From positions 1 to 62,510 of the forward strand of contig PBOJ01000139.1 in NCBI GenBank assembly GCA_002724315.1: a stretch of 62,510 nucleotides of DNA, in the 5' to 3' direction. The notes below the pieces were generated by a model that was not told the origin of the DNA, made no database searches, and saw only the letters and a program-made list of their open reading frames with translations. How positions within the stretch are numbered: the stretch's first letter is position 1; every line of letters starts with the position of its first letter. Origin of the DNA: Planctomycetaceae bacterium (GTDB lineage: Bacteria > Planctomycetota > Planctomycetia > Planctomycetales > Planctomycetaceae). Shown piece after piece: positions 16,884 through 25,268 of the stretch. The position numbers and the translations under genes were made by a program.

Positions 16884-16912
16884 TTGAAGGCGAACAGCCG
16901 TTCGACTGTAAT
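16884..16912 (+). promoter_or_regulatory. Candidate sigma-70 promoter for the D-aminoacylase gene
   Basis: TTGAAG, a 17-base spacer, then TGTAAT (five of six to the -10 consensus). Predicted transcription begins near 16919, about 25 bases before ATG at 16945, which argues for the internal start over the upstream one at 16912. Confidence 0.45.
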
Positions 16913-16944
16913 TGTCCATCACCCCACTACACGACCGGAACAAC

Positions 16945-18612
16945 ATGATGGCCACCACACCCACCCGGCGACATTTCCTGCAATCGGCAGCCGGTGGATT
17001 GTTGGCCGCAGCGACCATGCCGAAGACCGGGCTTGGATCTGCCCCCCGTTTTGATGTCGTGATTCGCGGCGGAACGATTGTCGACGGAACTGGCAGTCGC
17101 GGGAGTCGCAACGACCTCGGCATTCGCGGAGATCGCGTGGCGGCCATCGGTAAACTGGCCGACGCCGACACAAAGCGATCCATCAACGCCACCGGCCGGA
17201 TCGTCTGCCCGGGTTTCATCGACATGCACTCCCACAGCGACAGTTCTCTGCTGGAGGACGGGCTGGCCCAAAGTGCGGTCCGCCAGGGAGCAACCACTCA
17301 CGTCATCGGCAACTGTGGCAGTTCTCCGGCACCCGTGGGTTCTCCGGTCCGTTTGGCTGGCCACACGCTGAGCACCTACGGCGACTTCCTGAAGGCTCTG
17401 CAAAAGAATGGCACCTCGATCAACGTCTGTGGCCTGGTTGGCCACAACAGTGTCCGCAGGTCCGTGATGGGAACACAGAACAGGCGCCCCACTCCGGAAG
17501 AACTCCGACAGATGCAAGACCTCGTCGACGAGGCAATGCGGTCCGGCGCGGTGGGCCTTTCCACCGGACTGGTCTCACCGCCTGGGATCTACAGCAAAAC
17601 GGACGAAATCGTGGCCTTGGCCCGCGTGGCCGCCCGTCACGGGGGGCAGTATTCCTCGCACATCCGCGGAGAAGCTTCGACGCTGGTCCAAGCGGTCGGC
17701 GAGGCGATCCAAGTGGGTCGAGAGGCCGGACTGCCGGTGCAAATCTCTCATCACAAGGCAGCCGGCCGTGAGAACTGGGGCACGACCCGAAAGACATTGC
17801 CCATGATCGAAACTGCCAACCGCAACGGCCAACGAGTCCGCGTCGACGTCTACCCGTACCACGCCGGAAGCGCGGGAATGGCCCAATTGGTACCACCCTG
17901 GGCACACGAAGGTGGCAGCGGCGCGTTGCTTGGCCGACTGAAAGATCCCGTGCAGCGACGGAGGATCGCCCGTGACATGGTTCGTGGAACGGACAACTGG
18001 CCGAACTTCTTCAAGATCGAGTGGGACGACATTCAGATCGCTGCCGTCGGCAATCGTGCCAACCGCAAGTGGGTCGGCAAGCGAGTGGCCGACGTAGCCC
18101 GCGCGCGGAAGTGCGATGGCGTCCAAGCGTGCATCGACCTGCTGATCGAGGGAAACGGTCGTGTCCGAATGATCAATTTCATCATCGACGAACGGGAAAT
18201 GCAGCGTGTTTTGCGGCATCCGTTGTCGATGATCGGATCCGACGGTCGAGCCGTCAGCGCAGACACCGCCCGAGGCATGCCACATCCCCGGTACTATGGC
18301 TGCTTTCCCCGGGTACTGGGACGATACTGCAGGCAGTTGAAACTGTTCCCGCTGGAAACGGCTATCCACAAGATGACTGCAATGCCCGCCAGGCAGCTGG
18401 CTCTTTTCGACCGTGGAACTCTCAAGGTCGGCCAAGCGGCCGACGTTGTCGTCTTCAATTTCCAGACGATCATCGACAAGGCCACGTTCCAGTCTCCCCA
18501 CCAGTATCCTGAGGGAATTGACGCGGTGCTCGTCAACGGACAGCCGGTCGTTCTGGACGGCGGACACACCGAAATCCACCCGGGCCGCATTCTGCGTCCG
18601 CAACGTTCCTGA
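16945..18612 (+). CDS. Tat-exported D-aminoacylase / N-acyl-D-amino-acid deacylase family amidohydrolase
   Basis: A 555-residue metal-dependent amidohydrolase. The N-terminus carries a twin-arginine signal (TRRHFLQSAAGGLLAAATM). The composite beta-sandwich/TIM barrel follows, with VIRGGTIVDGTG, the metal pair in FIDMHSHSD (H-x-H), GNCGSSPAP (typical D-aminoacylase Cys-containing loop), SSHIRGEA, ISHHKAAG, and the late MIGSDGRAVS (catalytic Asp) with TAMPARQLALFDRG. This matches D-aminoacylase and dihydroorotase-like relatives that deacylate N-acyl-D-amino acids. Periplasmic placement and the downstream EamA exporter/importer suggest scavenging of D-amino-acid conjugates; that is inference. 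The first of two adjacent ATGs was used. Confidence 0.86.
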   Translation: MMATTPTRRHFLQSAAGGLLAAATMPKTGLGSAPRFDVVIRGGTIVDGTGSRGSRNDLGIRGDRVAAIGKLADADTKRSINATGRIVCPGFIDMHSHSDSSLLEDGLAQSAVRQGATTHVIGNCGSSPAPVGSPVRLAGHTLSTYGDFLKALQKNGTSINVCGLVGHNSVRRSVMGTQNRRPTPEELRQMQDLVDEAMRSGAVGLSTGLVSPPGIYSKTDEIVALARVAARHGGQYSSHIRGEASTLVQAVGEAIQVGREAGLPVQISHHKAAGRENWGTTRKTLPMIETANRNGQRVRVDVYPYHAGSAGMAQLVPPWAHEGGSGALLGRLKDPVQRRRIARDMVRGTDNWPNFFKIEWDDIQIAAVGNRANRKWVGKRVADVARARKCDGVQACIDLLIEGNGRVRMINFIIDEREMQRVLRHPLSMIGSDGRAVSADTARGMPHPRYYGCFPRVLGRYCRQLKLFPLETAIHKMTAMPARQLALFDRGTLKVGQAADVVVFNFQTIIDKATFQSPHQYPEGIDAVLVNGQPVVLDGGHTEIHPGRILRPQRS

Positions 18613-18625
18613 TCTCGGCGGCCTG

Positions 18626-19630
18626 GTGAGCGATTCCTCTCAACCCCCCGACGGACAACTGCCCCCCGCCGCACAGGCAGCGGGGGCAGTCGACATGGTC
18701 CTCCGCGGCACATTGCTGGCCGTCTTCTCGTCGTTCTGCTACACGGCTTCGATCATTGCCTTGAGAGCCGTGACGGACGAGGGTGCCGATTGGGCCGCCT
18801 GGGTCTCGTGCCTGAAAGCCGTTCCCACCGTCGTGGTGTCCTCGATGGTCGTCGCCTGGAAATCGGCTCGTGGCACGGCCATCTGGCCATCTCGACGGAT
18901 GATCTGTGCGTTGCTTGTCTCGGGAACCGCGATGCAACTGCTGGGCAACGTCGGTTTCCAGTGGGGGCTATCCCTGGGGGGCATGGCCCTGACGGTCCCG
19001 CTCTCCCAGGCCTCCCTGTTGATCAGCGGTGCGGTGCTGGGAGTCATCCTGATCGGAGAACGCGTCAGCCGTCGCTCGGCCGCCGCCATGACCGTTTTGA
19101 TCACGGCCATCTGCTTGCTCTCCATCGATGCCGAGAGCTTCGCTCGCTCGGTGGCGGGGCAGGGGGGAGGCCGCCTGGTCCTGATGACTGTGACAATGGG
19201 CGTGTTCGCCGGAGTCGGTTGGGGACAATCCGGCGTCGTGATCAGGCAGGCGGCCAAGACCGGCATCAGTACGGCCGTGACAATCCTCCTGCTTTCATCG
19301 ACCGCAATCGTCGTGTTGGGCGGGGGTGTCCTGGCACGCCGGGGCGGCGGCTGGATCCTCGAGCAGACCTCGCCCCGAGAATTCTGGATCTCGATGGTCG
19401 CAGGCGGCTTCACCACCGTGGCATTTTTCGCGATAACCGTCGCCCTGAAACACATCTCGATCGTGCGGGCCAATCTGATCAATGCGTCTCAGATCGCACT
19501 GACCTCGCTGGCCGGCGTGCTGATGTTCGACGAACCGATGACTCGCTGGATGATCGTCGGAACGGGCCTGACCATCGGCGGACTGTTGTTGATGGACCGG
19601 CCGCGCGAGTCCGGTGACGCGACTAGTTGA
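18626..19630 (+). CDS. EamA/DMT family transporter
   Basis: A 334-residue integral membrane protein with about ten helices arranged as two EamA repeats, e.g. GTLLAVFSSFCYTASIIALRA, LSQASLLISGAVLGVILIGE (end of repeat 1), and the matching repeat 2 end LINASQIALTSLAGVLMFDEPMTRW. The alpha-helix ending with Gly-Glu or Asp-Glu-Pro is a family hallmark. Substrates are usually amino acids, metabolites or sugars. It begins 13 bases after the D-aminoacylase, so it is probably cotranscribed. The GTG start was preferred; an ATG 69 bases inside, just before helix 1, is an alternative. Its end overlaps the convergent symporter by eight bases. Confidence 0.82.
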   Translation: MSDSSQPPDGQLPPAAQAAGAVDMVLRGTLLAVFSSFCYTASIIALRAVTDEGADWAAWVSCLKAVPTVVVSSMVVAWKSARGTAIWPSRRMICALLVSGTAMQLLGNVGFQWGLSLGGMALTVPLSQASLLISGAVLGVILIGERVSRRSAAAMTVLITAICLLSIDAESFARSVAGQGGGRLVLMTVTMGVFAGVGWGQSGVVIRQAAKTGISTAVTILLLSSTAIVVLGGGVLARRGGGWILEQTSPREFWISMVAGGFTTVAFFAITVALKHISIVRANLINASQIALTSLAGVLMFDEPMTRWMIVGTGLTIGGLLLMDRPRESGDATS

Positions 19631-21128
19631 GCGAGACTGGCGAATTTGCCGCCGGCCCCTTTCCGCCGCGCAGCCACGTCATCGAGATCGCCACCGCGTG
19701 TCCGCAGGCCACGCCGACGTACACTTCGTGCACAACCTTCCACTCGCCCAGCCACTCGCCCTGCCTCAGTATGAACCAGCCCAGCGTGCTTGCGAATCCA
19801 GCCACCACCGCCGCCAAAGCGGCCGGACGGCCCAACCGTCCCCAGAACAGTCCCAGGATCAAAGTCGGCAGAAAACAGGCCGCGTAGAGTGACCCGGAAA
19901 ACGAACTCATCTCGGTAATCCCCTGGTCAAGCAATAACGAGAGGGATGCTGCAGCGGCCGAGAGCACAAACACCCACAACCTCGTCCGACCCACACCGTG
20001 TTCATCCGAACAACTGGGAGCAATCACGTCGTGATCGACACTCGACGCGGCAACCAACAGAACCGAATCGATCGAGGACATCGCGGCAGCGACCAGGCCG
20101 GTCAGAAAGAACGCACCAGCCAGAGGCCCCAGCAGGCCGACATCTGGTCCCAACAGGTGAGGAATCACACTGTCGGTCAGAGATTTCCCTGTGCCGCCCC
20201 CCAGATCTCCGGGCGTGACGAAGGCGTGCGCCAGAAATCCGACGGGCAACATCACCAGGTACGTCGTGAACAACATCACCGGGGCGATCCAGCGGCCACG
20301 CCTCAACTGATGATCGTCAGCCAGGCCGTAAAACCGCGACAACTGCCGAGGCTCCACGATGATTTTCAGCCCCACCCCCAAAGCGAGACCGATCAATGTT
20401 CCAATCGTCACTTCCCCAGCCAACTCACCGTGGGGATGCCAGTCCAGAATCGACGGCATTGCTGTCCGAACATCATCAAGCAGCGGGCCCACACCTCCGG
20501 CTCTCACAACCATCGAGACCGGCAGCAACAGTCCGCCGGCCAGCAGGATAACCCCCTGCACCGCATCGGTGGCAACGACCGAGTGGAAGCCGCCAGCCAG
20601 GGTATAAGCGGTGACCACCACGAAAATGATCACGGTAACCAGCGTCGGATCCAGGTCGAGCAACGCCCCCAGCAACCGGGTTGCCCCCTCATAAACGGCG
20701 ACCATATAGGCCAGCGAGGCGACCATCACCACCACCCCGGCCAGTCGTCTCAGCAGAATCGAATCGAATTGAAATCCCAGGAAATCGGGAACCGTCAATG
20801 CCCCCAACTCGCGGGCCCGCCTGGTGAACGGGGGAGCGATCACGAACCAGGAGACGAGCACCATCGTGGTGAAAACGACAACACAGATCAGCCACCACGA
20901 CGGCCCAAAAGCGTAGCTGCGGCCAGCGTGACCAACAAATGTCACCGAACTGACGAAGGTGGCATAGAACGACAGGCCGATCACCACCCCACCCATCTGA
21001 CGACCACCGACCAGGTAGTCGTCCAACCCGCGGGTACGACGTTTCCCGAGCCATCCGTGCCAGGCCAGCATCACCAGATACAGTCCGACGAACAGCAGTT
21101 GCAGCCAATGCTCGTGCAACCAGTCCAA
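19623..21128 (-). CDS. Sodium:solute symporter (SSS family)
   Basis: A 501-residue LeuT-fold transporter with about 13 hydrophobic segments. Family features include LDDYLVGGRQMGG after helix 1, FSFYATFVSSVTFVG-type helix 2 (here LSFYATFVSSVTFVGHAG), TLAGGFHSVVATDAVQG (the SSS signature G-G-x-x-x-V-x-x-T-D-x-x-Q), and FFLTGLVAAAMSSIDSVLL carrying the sodium-site Ser-Ser pair. The start is TTG with GGGAG nine bases upstream; an internal ATG would remove half of helix 1. Substrate (sugar, acid, amino acid) cannot be predicted. It is convergent with the EamA gene and divergent from the aminotransferase, about 100 bases away. Confidence 0.87.
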   Translation of the reverse strand: MDWLHEHWLQLLFVGLYLVMLAWHGWLGKRRTRGLDDYLVGGRQMGGVVIGLSFYATFVSSVTFVGHAGRSYAFGPSWWLICVVVFTTMVLVSWFVIAPPFTRRARELGALTVPDFLGFQFDSILLRRLAGVVVMVASLAYMVAVYEGATRLLGALLDLDPTLVTVIIFVVVTAYTLAGGFHSVVATDAVQGVILLAGGLLLPVSMVVRAGGVGPLLDDVRTAMPSILDWHPHGELAGEVTIGTLIGLALGVGLKIIVEPRQLSRFYGLADDHQLRRGRWIAPVMLFTTYLVMLPVGFLAHAFVTPGDLGGGTGKSLTDSVIPHLLGPDVGLLGPLAGAFFLTGLVAAAMSSIDSVLLVAASSVDHDVIAPSCSDEHGVGRTRLWVFVLSAAAASLSLLLDQGITEMSSFSGSLYAACFLPTLILGLFWGRLGRPAALAAVVAGFASTLGWFILRQGEWLGEWKVVHEVYVGVACGHAVAISMTWLRGGKGPAANSPVSLN

Positions 21129-21172
21129 CTCGAGTCGCTCCCCACTGGTGGTCTATGCGATTTCGCGAAGCC

Positions 21173-21178
21173 TATAAT
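21173..21178 (+). promoter_or_regulatory. Perfect -10 box (TATAAT) before the aminotransferase
   Basis: TATAAT lies 48 bases before the chosen ATG. There is no good -35 at 17 bases, so activation or an extended element may be needed. It places transcription start near 21185, downstream of the longest in-frame ATG (21155), supporting the internal start. Confidence 0.4.
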
Positions 21179-21226
21179 GCTCCCTGCGATTTGCCAACCG
21201 ACCGCCTCCTCCAAACGGCATCCCTC

Positions 21227-22408
21227 ATGCCTCTCGCTCGTCGCCTCGAACGCCTCAAGCCCACTGCTGTCAACACGATCCTTCAAGAGGTCCGGCAGTT
21301 GCGGGCCGAAGGTCACCAACCGGTGTCATTGATGCGAGGGGCTCCGGACCTGCCCACGCCCGAGCACATCGTCACAGCCGCGCAACAGGCACTGTCCGAT
21401 GGGCGAACCGGATATCCGGACAATCGAGGGGAACCAACCCTGCGAGAGGCGGTTGCCCGGTCAATCAACCGCAACGGTGGCCCCGAGTACTCTCCGGACA
21501 GCGAGATCCTGGTCACCAGCGGTGCCACCCTGGGCATCCACGCCGCACTCGGGGCGGTGCTCGACCCTGACGACGAGGTACTTGTGCCCGAACCGGTCTA
21601 CGACGCCTACCTCTCGGTCATCATCCAACTCGGCGGGCGGCCGATCCCGGTGCCGGCCACCCTGGACAACGGTCGGTTCACATGGGACCCCGACCAGGTC
21701 AACGCGGCCTGTTCGCCACGAACCCGTGCGATGTTGATCAATTCCCCCTGGAACCCCACCGGCACAGTCCTGGGTAATGACGAATGGCTGAGGTTGCTCG
21801 AAGTCGCCCGACGACACGACCTCTATGTTGTCAGCGACGAGATTTACGAGTCCATCTGTTACCCGGGCCACCGGCACTGTACCCCCGCCGCACTTTCGGA
21901 TGACGCACGCCAGCGGACAATCATCGTCAACAGCCTCTCCAAGACCTACTCGATGACCGGCTGGCGAGTCGGTTTTTGCGCAGCCCCTGCCGAAGTGATT
22001 TCGGCAATGTACCTCGTATTGCAGCAGTCCAGTCGTGGACCGGCAACGTTTGTACAGGATGCCGCAGTCGCGGCCCTCGACGGTCCACAGCAGTGTGTCC
22101 TCGAGATGGTGTCCGAGTATGGTCGTCGTCGGGAGCTCGTCATCGCCGCGCTGTCCGACGTCCCCCACGTCAGAGTCCTGAGCCCCGAAGGAGGATTCTT
22201 CGCGATGGCCGATGCCCGAGACCTCGAGCGGCCATCGAACGAGATTCGTCGCAGCCTGCTGGTCAACCACGGCGTGGTGGTCATGCACGGAGGCGCTTAC
22301 GGACCATCCGCCGAGGGAACTCTGCGAATCTCCTTCGCCTCAGGCGGCGACAACCTCACCCACGGACTCGAACTCCTCGCCAATGGCCTGCGGGCACTCG
22401 GATCCTGA
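21227..22408 (+). CDS. Class I/II pyridoxal-phosphate aminotransferase
   Basis: A 393-residue fold-type I aminotransferase of the aspartate-aminotransferase family. It shows GAPDLPTPEHI, YPDNRGEPTLREAV, TSGATLGIHAAL (phosphate-binding region), NSPWNPTGTVL (Asn), VVSDEIYESICY (Asp and Tyr), NSLSKTYSMTGWRVGF (Schiff-base Lys in SKTYSMTGWR), and a C-terminal LRISFA (substrate carboxylate Arg). All cofactor residues are present. Length is normal once the internal ATG is used. The amino donor cannot be told; many relatives act on aspartate, aromatic or branched amino acids. The neighbouring oxidoreductase begins five bases after the stop. Confidence 0.88.
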   Translation: MPLARRLERLKPTAVNTILQEVRQLRAEGHQPVSLMRGAPDLPTPEHIVTAAQQALSDGRTGYPDNRGEPTLREAVARSINRNGGPEYSPDSEILVTSGATLGIHAALGAVLDPDDEVLVPEPVYDAYLSVIIQLGGRPIPVPATLDNGRFTWDPDQVNAACSPRTRAMLINSPWNPTGTVLGNDEWLRLLEVARRHDLYVVSDEIYESICYPGHRHCTPAALSDDARQRTIIVNSLSKTYSMTGWRVGFCAAPAEVISAMYLVLQQSSRGPATFVQDAAVAALDGPQQCVLEMVSEYGRRRELVIAALSDVPHVRVLSPEGGFFAMADARDLERPSNEIRRSLLVNHGVVVMHGGAYGPSAEGTLRISFASGGDNLTHGLELLANGLRALGS

Positions 22409-22412
22409 CACC

Positions 22413-25268
22413 GTGACCCTCTCTTCAACACAATTCGGTCAGCTCCGGCGGCGGCTCGATGGCGACGTCTCGCTCGACCCCGCCATACGCGCGATGTACG
22501 CCACCGACGCCAGCGTGTTCCAGATCATGCCCGCCGCTGTCGTCCGGCCGCGCCATGCTGAGGATGTCGCAACGGCCCTTGCGTTTTGCCGAGAACACGG
22601 GCTGTCGATCACCGCCCGCGGGGGCGGCACCTCGCAGGCCGGGCAGGCCATCGGGGCGGGACTGCAACTCGACTTCTCCAAACACCTCAATGAAATCCTC
22701 GAAATCCAGCCTGATTCCCAACGGGTCCGGGTCCAGCCGGGGATCGTGCTCGATGAACTCAACGCGGTTCTGAAACCCTACAACCTGACACTGCCCCTGG
22801 ACCTTTCGACGTCCAGCCGGGCCACCATCGGCGGCATGATCTCGAACAACTCCTCGGGCACCCGCTCGGTCATCTACGGCAAGACGATCGACTACGTCGA
22901 AAGCCTGACGGTGATGATGTCTGACGGCAGCACGGTCACACTCGACGATTCTTCCCCAACCACATCCGGCAGCCAGTCGCTGGCATCACAGTGCCAAGAA
23001 ACCGTCGAGCGACTCGCCCGAGAACACGCGGACGAAATCTCACTACGGTACCCCAAGATCCTCCGGCGAGTTGGCGGCTACAACCTCGACGAATTCATCC
23101 CCGACACAGATCGTCCCGCCAACCTCTCGAAGATCGTTGTCGGCTCCGAAGGCACCCTGGCACTGTTGCTCGAAGCGACACTGCGACTGGTTCCGCTTCC
23201 CTCCGAGCGAGCCCTGCTGAGCGTCCAGTTCGACGACTTGCTCGATGCGCTCGCTGCGGTCCCCACAATCCTGGAACACGGCCCATCGGCGATCGAACTG
23301 GTCGATCGCATGATCCTCTCGCACACTGTCGGCAAGCCGGAATTCGAACCGCTGCGATGGTTCATCGACGGCGACCCGGCTGGCGTGCTGCTGGTCGAAG
23401 TCCAAGGCGAATCAACCGACGATTTGTCAGAACGCTTGGACAGGATCGAACAACACTTGGCCCGCGACGGAAAAGGCACACACTTCCACCGAATGACGGA
23501 CTCCGACGAGCAGGGCCGAGTCTGGAAGCTCCGCAAAGCGGCACTGGGATTGTCCATGGCCCGGCCCGGTGACGAAAAAGCCGTCTCTTTCGTCGAAGAC
23601 ACGGCCGTGTCTCCCGATCGACTGCGAGACTACATCGCCCGTTTCCGAGAGATTCTCGACCGACATGAGACACGTGCCGGTTTTTACGCCCACGCGTCGG
23701 TCGGATTGCTGCACATCCGGCCGGTGATCGACCTCAAGACCGATATTGGAGTTTCGCGTTTCGAGTCCATCGCCAACGAAGTGGCCGACCTGGTTCTCGA
23801 ATTCGGGGGAGCCCTCAGTGGAGAACACGGCGACGGCCTGGTCCGGGCTCCGTTCCAGGAACGCATGTTCGGGCCAGTGCTTTACGAGGCATTCCGTGAG
23901 ATCAAGCAGACGTTCGATCCCGACGGACTGCTGAACCCCGGGAAAATTGTCGATGCTCCGGAACTGACTTCCGACTTGCGGTTCGGCCCCGACCACGTCA
24001 CGCCCTCACCGGAAACCGCCTTCGACTTCTCGGACTTCGGCGGAATCGCCCGCGCCGCCGAGCAATGCAGCGGGGTGGGTGCCTGCCGCAAGAACCTGGC
24101 CGGGACGATGTGCCCGTCGTACATGGCCACTCGTAACGAGGCGGACTCCACCCGTGGTCGCGCCAACGCACTGAGGATGGCCATCAACGGTCAACTGGGG
24201 CCCGAAGGTCTGAGCCATCCGTCGTTGAAACCGGCCCTGGACCTGTGCCTGGAGTGCAAGGCATGCAAGTCCGAATGCCCGACCGGGGTCGACATGGCCC
24301 GTATGAAATCCGAGTACCTTTATCAGTTCCATCGCAACACCCCGCGGCCCCGGCACGATCATCAATTCGCCAATATCCGCCGAACGCTCGAACTGGCCTC
24401 GAAGTGGCCCCGCCTGTTCAACCTGGCCAGCCAAACCCGTCTCGGCCGATGGTTGGCCGGCATCGCCCCCGAGAGGCAACCGCCACAAGTGGCCCACCGG
24501 TCGCTGCTGACCGAGTGCCAGTCGCTGACACTGGCCGACCCGCTCACGGCCGATGTGACATTTTTCCCCGACACGTTCTCGCTCCACTGCGAACCACACC
24601 ATGTGCTGGCCGCCATCCGGGTGGCCCAATCCCAGGGACTCTCGGCCGGCATCGCACCCCCGGTATGTTGTGGCCGCCCGCTGATCTCCCGTGGATTTCT
24701 CGATGAAGCCCGGCTCCAGGCCGAATCCCTGGTCAAGGCTCTCTCCCCGTTGGTCCAGGCTCATCGCCCGATCGTGTTCCTCGAGCCGGGATGCTGGTCC
24801 GCGGTGATCGATGACCTGCCCCACCTGGTCTCCCCGTCGACCCGGGAATCAGCCACCGAGGTGGCCCGCTCCTGCCGAACCTTCGAACAATGGGCGGCAG
24901 ACGTTCTTCCGGAACCCTCTGAGCCACCCACAAACGACGAGACCGTGCTGCACCATGGCCATTGCCACCAGAAAGCCCTGGCCGGTACCGGACCGGCCCT
25001 CGAAGCCATCCGCCGCGGTGGAGGATGCAGCAAAGACCTCGACAGCGGTTGCTGTGGAATGGCCGGCTCATTTGGGTACGAACCCGAACACCTCGGGGTG
25101 TCCCTGGCAATCGGCGAGCGGGTGCTGGCCCCCGCAGTCCGCGACCACCGCGGACCTGTCGTCGCGCCCGGGTTCAGTTGCCGCCACCAGGTCGAGCACC
25201 TGACCGGGGTGCGGGCATTGTCGACGGCCGAATGGCTGGCCGACCGACTCGATGATCAGGGTTCCTGA
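22413..25268 (+). CDS. FAD-linked oxidase / Fe-S oxidoreductase fusion (YdiJ or GlcD-GlcF type)
   Basis: A 951-residue fusion. The first 470 residues are a PCMH-type FAD domain (VRPRHAEDVATAL, ARGGGTSQAGQAIG, TIGGMISNNSSGTRS) with the FAD-oxidase C-terminal domain (GFYAHASVGLLHIRP, GALSGEHGDGLVR, LLNPGKI). Next come two ferredoxin-type clusters: CSGVGACRKNLAGTMCPSY and CLECKACKSECPTGVD. The last 330 residues hold two CCG cysteine motifs, VCCGRPLISRG and GCCGMAGSFGYE, which bind a further Fe-S centre or act in electron transfer. E. coli YdiJ (about 1,018 residues, D-2-hydroxyglutarate oxidation) has this order. It should oxidise a 2-hydroxy acid and pass electrons to quinone or cytochrome. An ATG 30 bases upstream is a possible alternative start. 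Confidence 0.87.
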   Translation: MTLSSTQFGQLRRRLDGDVSLDPAIRAMYATDASVFQIMPAAVVRPRHAEDVATALAFCREHGLSITARGGGTSQAGQAIGAGLQLDFSKHLNEILEIQPDSQRVRVQPGIVLDELNAVLKPYNLTLPLDLSTSSRATIGGMISNNSSGTRSVIYGKTIDYVESLTVMMSDGSTVTLDDSSPTTSGSQSLASQCQETVERLAREHADEISLRYPKILRRVGGYNLDEFIPDTDRPANLSKIVVGSEGTLALLLEATLRLVPLPSERALLSVQFDDLLDALAAVPTILEHGPSAIELVDRMILSHTVGKPEFEPLRWFIDGDPAGVLLVEVQGESTDDLSERLDRIEQHLARDGKGTHFHRMTDSDEQGRVWKLRKAALGLSMARPGDEKAVSFVEDTAVSPDRLRDYIARFREILDRHETRAGFYAHASVGLLHIRPVIDLKTDIGVSRFESIANEVADLVLEFGGALSGEHGDGLVRAPFQERMFGPVLYEAFREIKQTFDPDGLLNPGKIVDAPELTSDLRFGPDHVTPSPETAFDFSDFGGIARAAEQCSGVGACRKNLAGTMCPSYMATRNEADSTRGRANALRMAINGQLGPEGLSHPSLKPALDLCLECKACKSECPTGVDMARMKSEYLYQFHRNTPRPRHDHQFANIRRTLELASKWPRLFNLASQTRLGRWLAGIAPERQPPQVAHRSLLTECQSLTLADPLTADVTFFPDTFSLHCEPHHVLAAIRVAQSQGLSAGIAPPVCCGRPLISRGFLDEARLQAESLVKALSPLVQAHRPIVFLEPGCWSAVIDDLPHLVSPSTRESATEVARSCRTFEQWAADVLPEPSEPPTNDETVLHHGHCHQKALAGTGPALEAIRRGGGCSKDLDSGCCGMAGSFGYEPEHLGVSLAIGERVLAPAVRDHRGPVVAPGFSCRHQVEHLTGVRALSTAEWLADRLDDQGS

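Noticed and set aside
15425..16948. 507-codon open frame on the plus strand
   Set aside because: It lies antisense to the acyltransferase and PAP2 genes, has no motifs and a composition rich in Pro/Arg/His typical of the opposite strand of GC-rich coding DNA.
19998..21332. 444-codon open frame on the plus strand
   Set aside because: Antisense to the sodium symporter; Gln/His/Arg/Pro-rich with no domain or ribosome site. A shadow frame.
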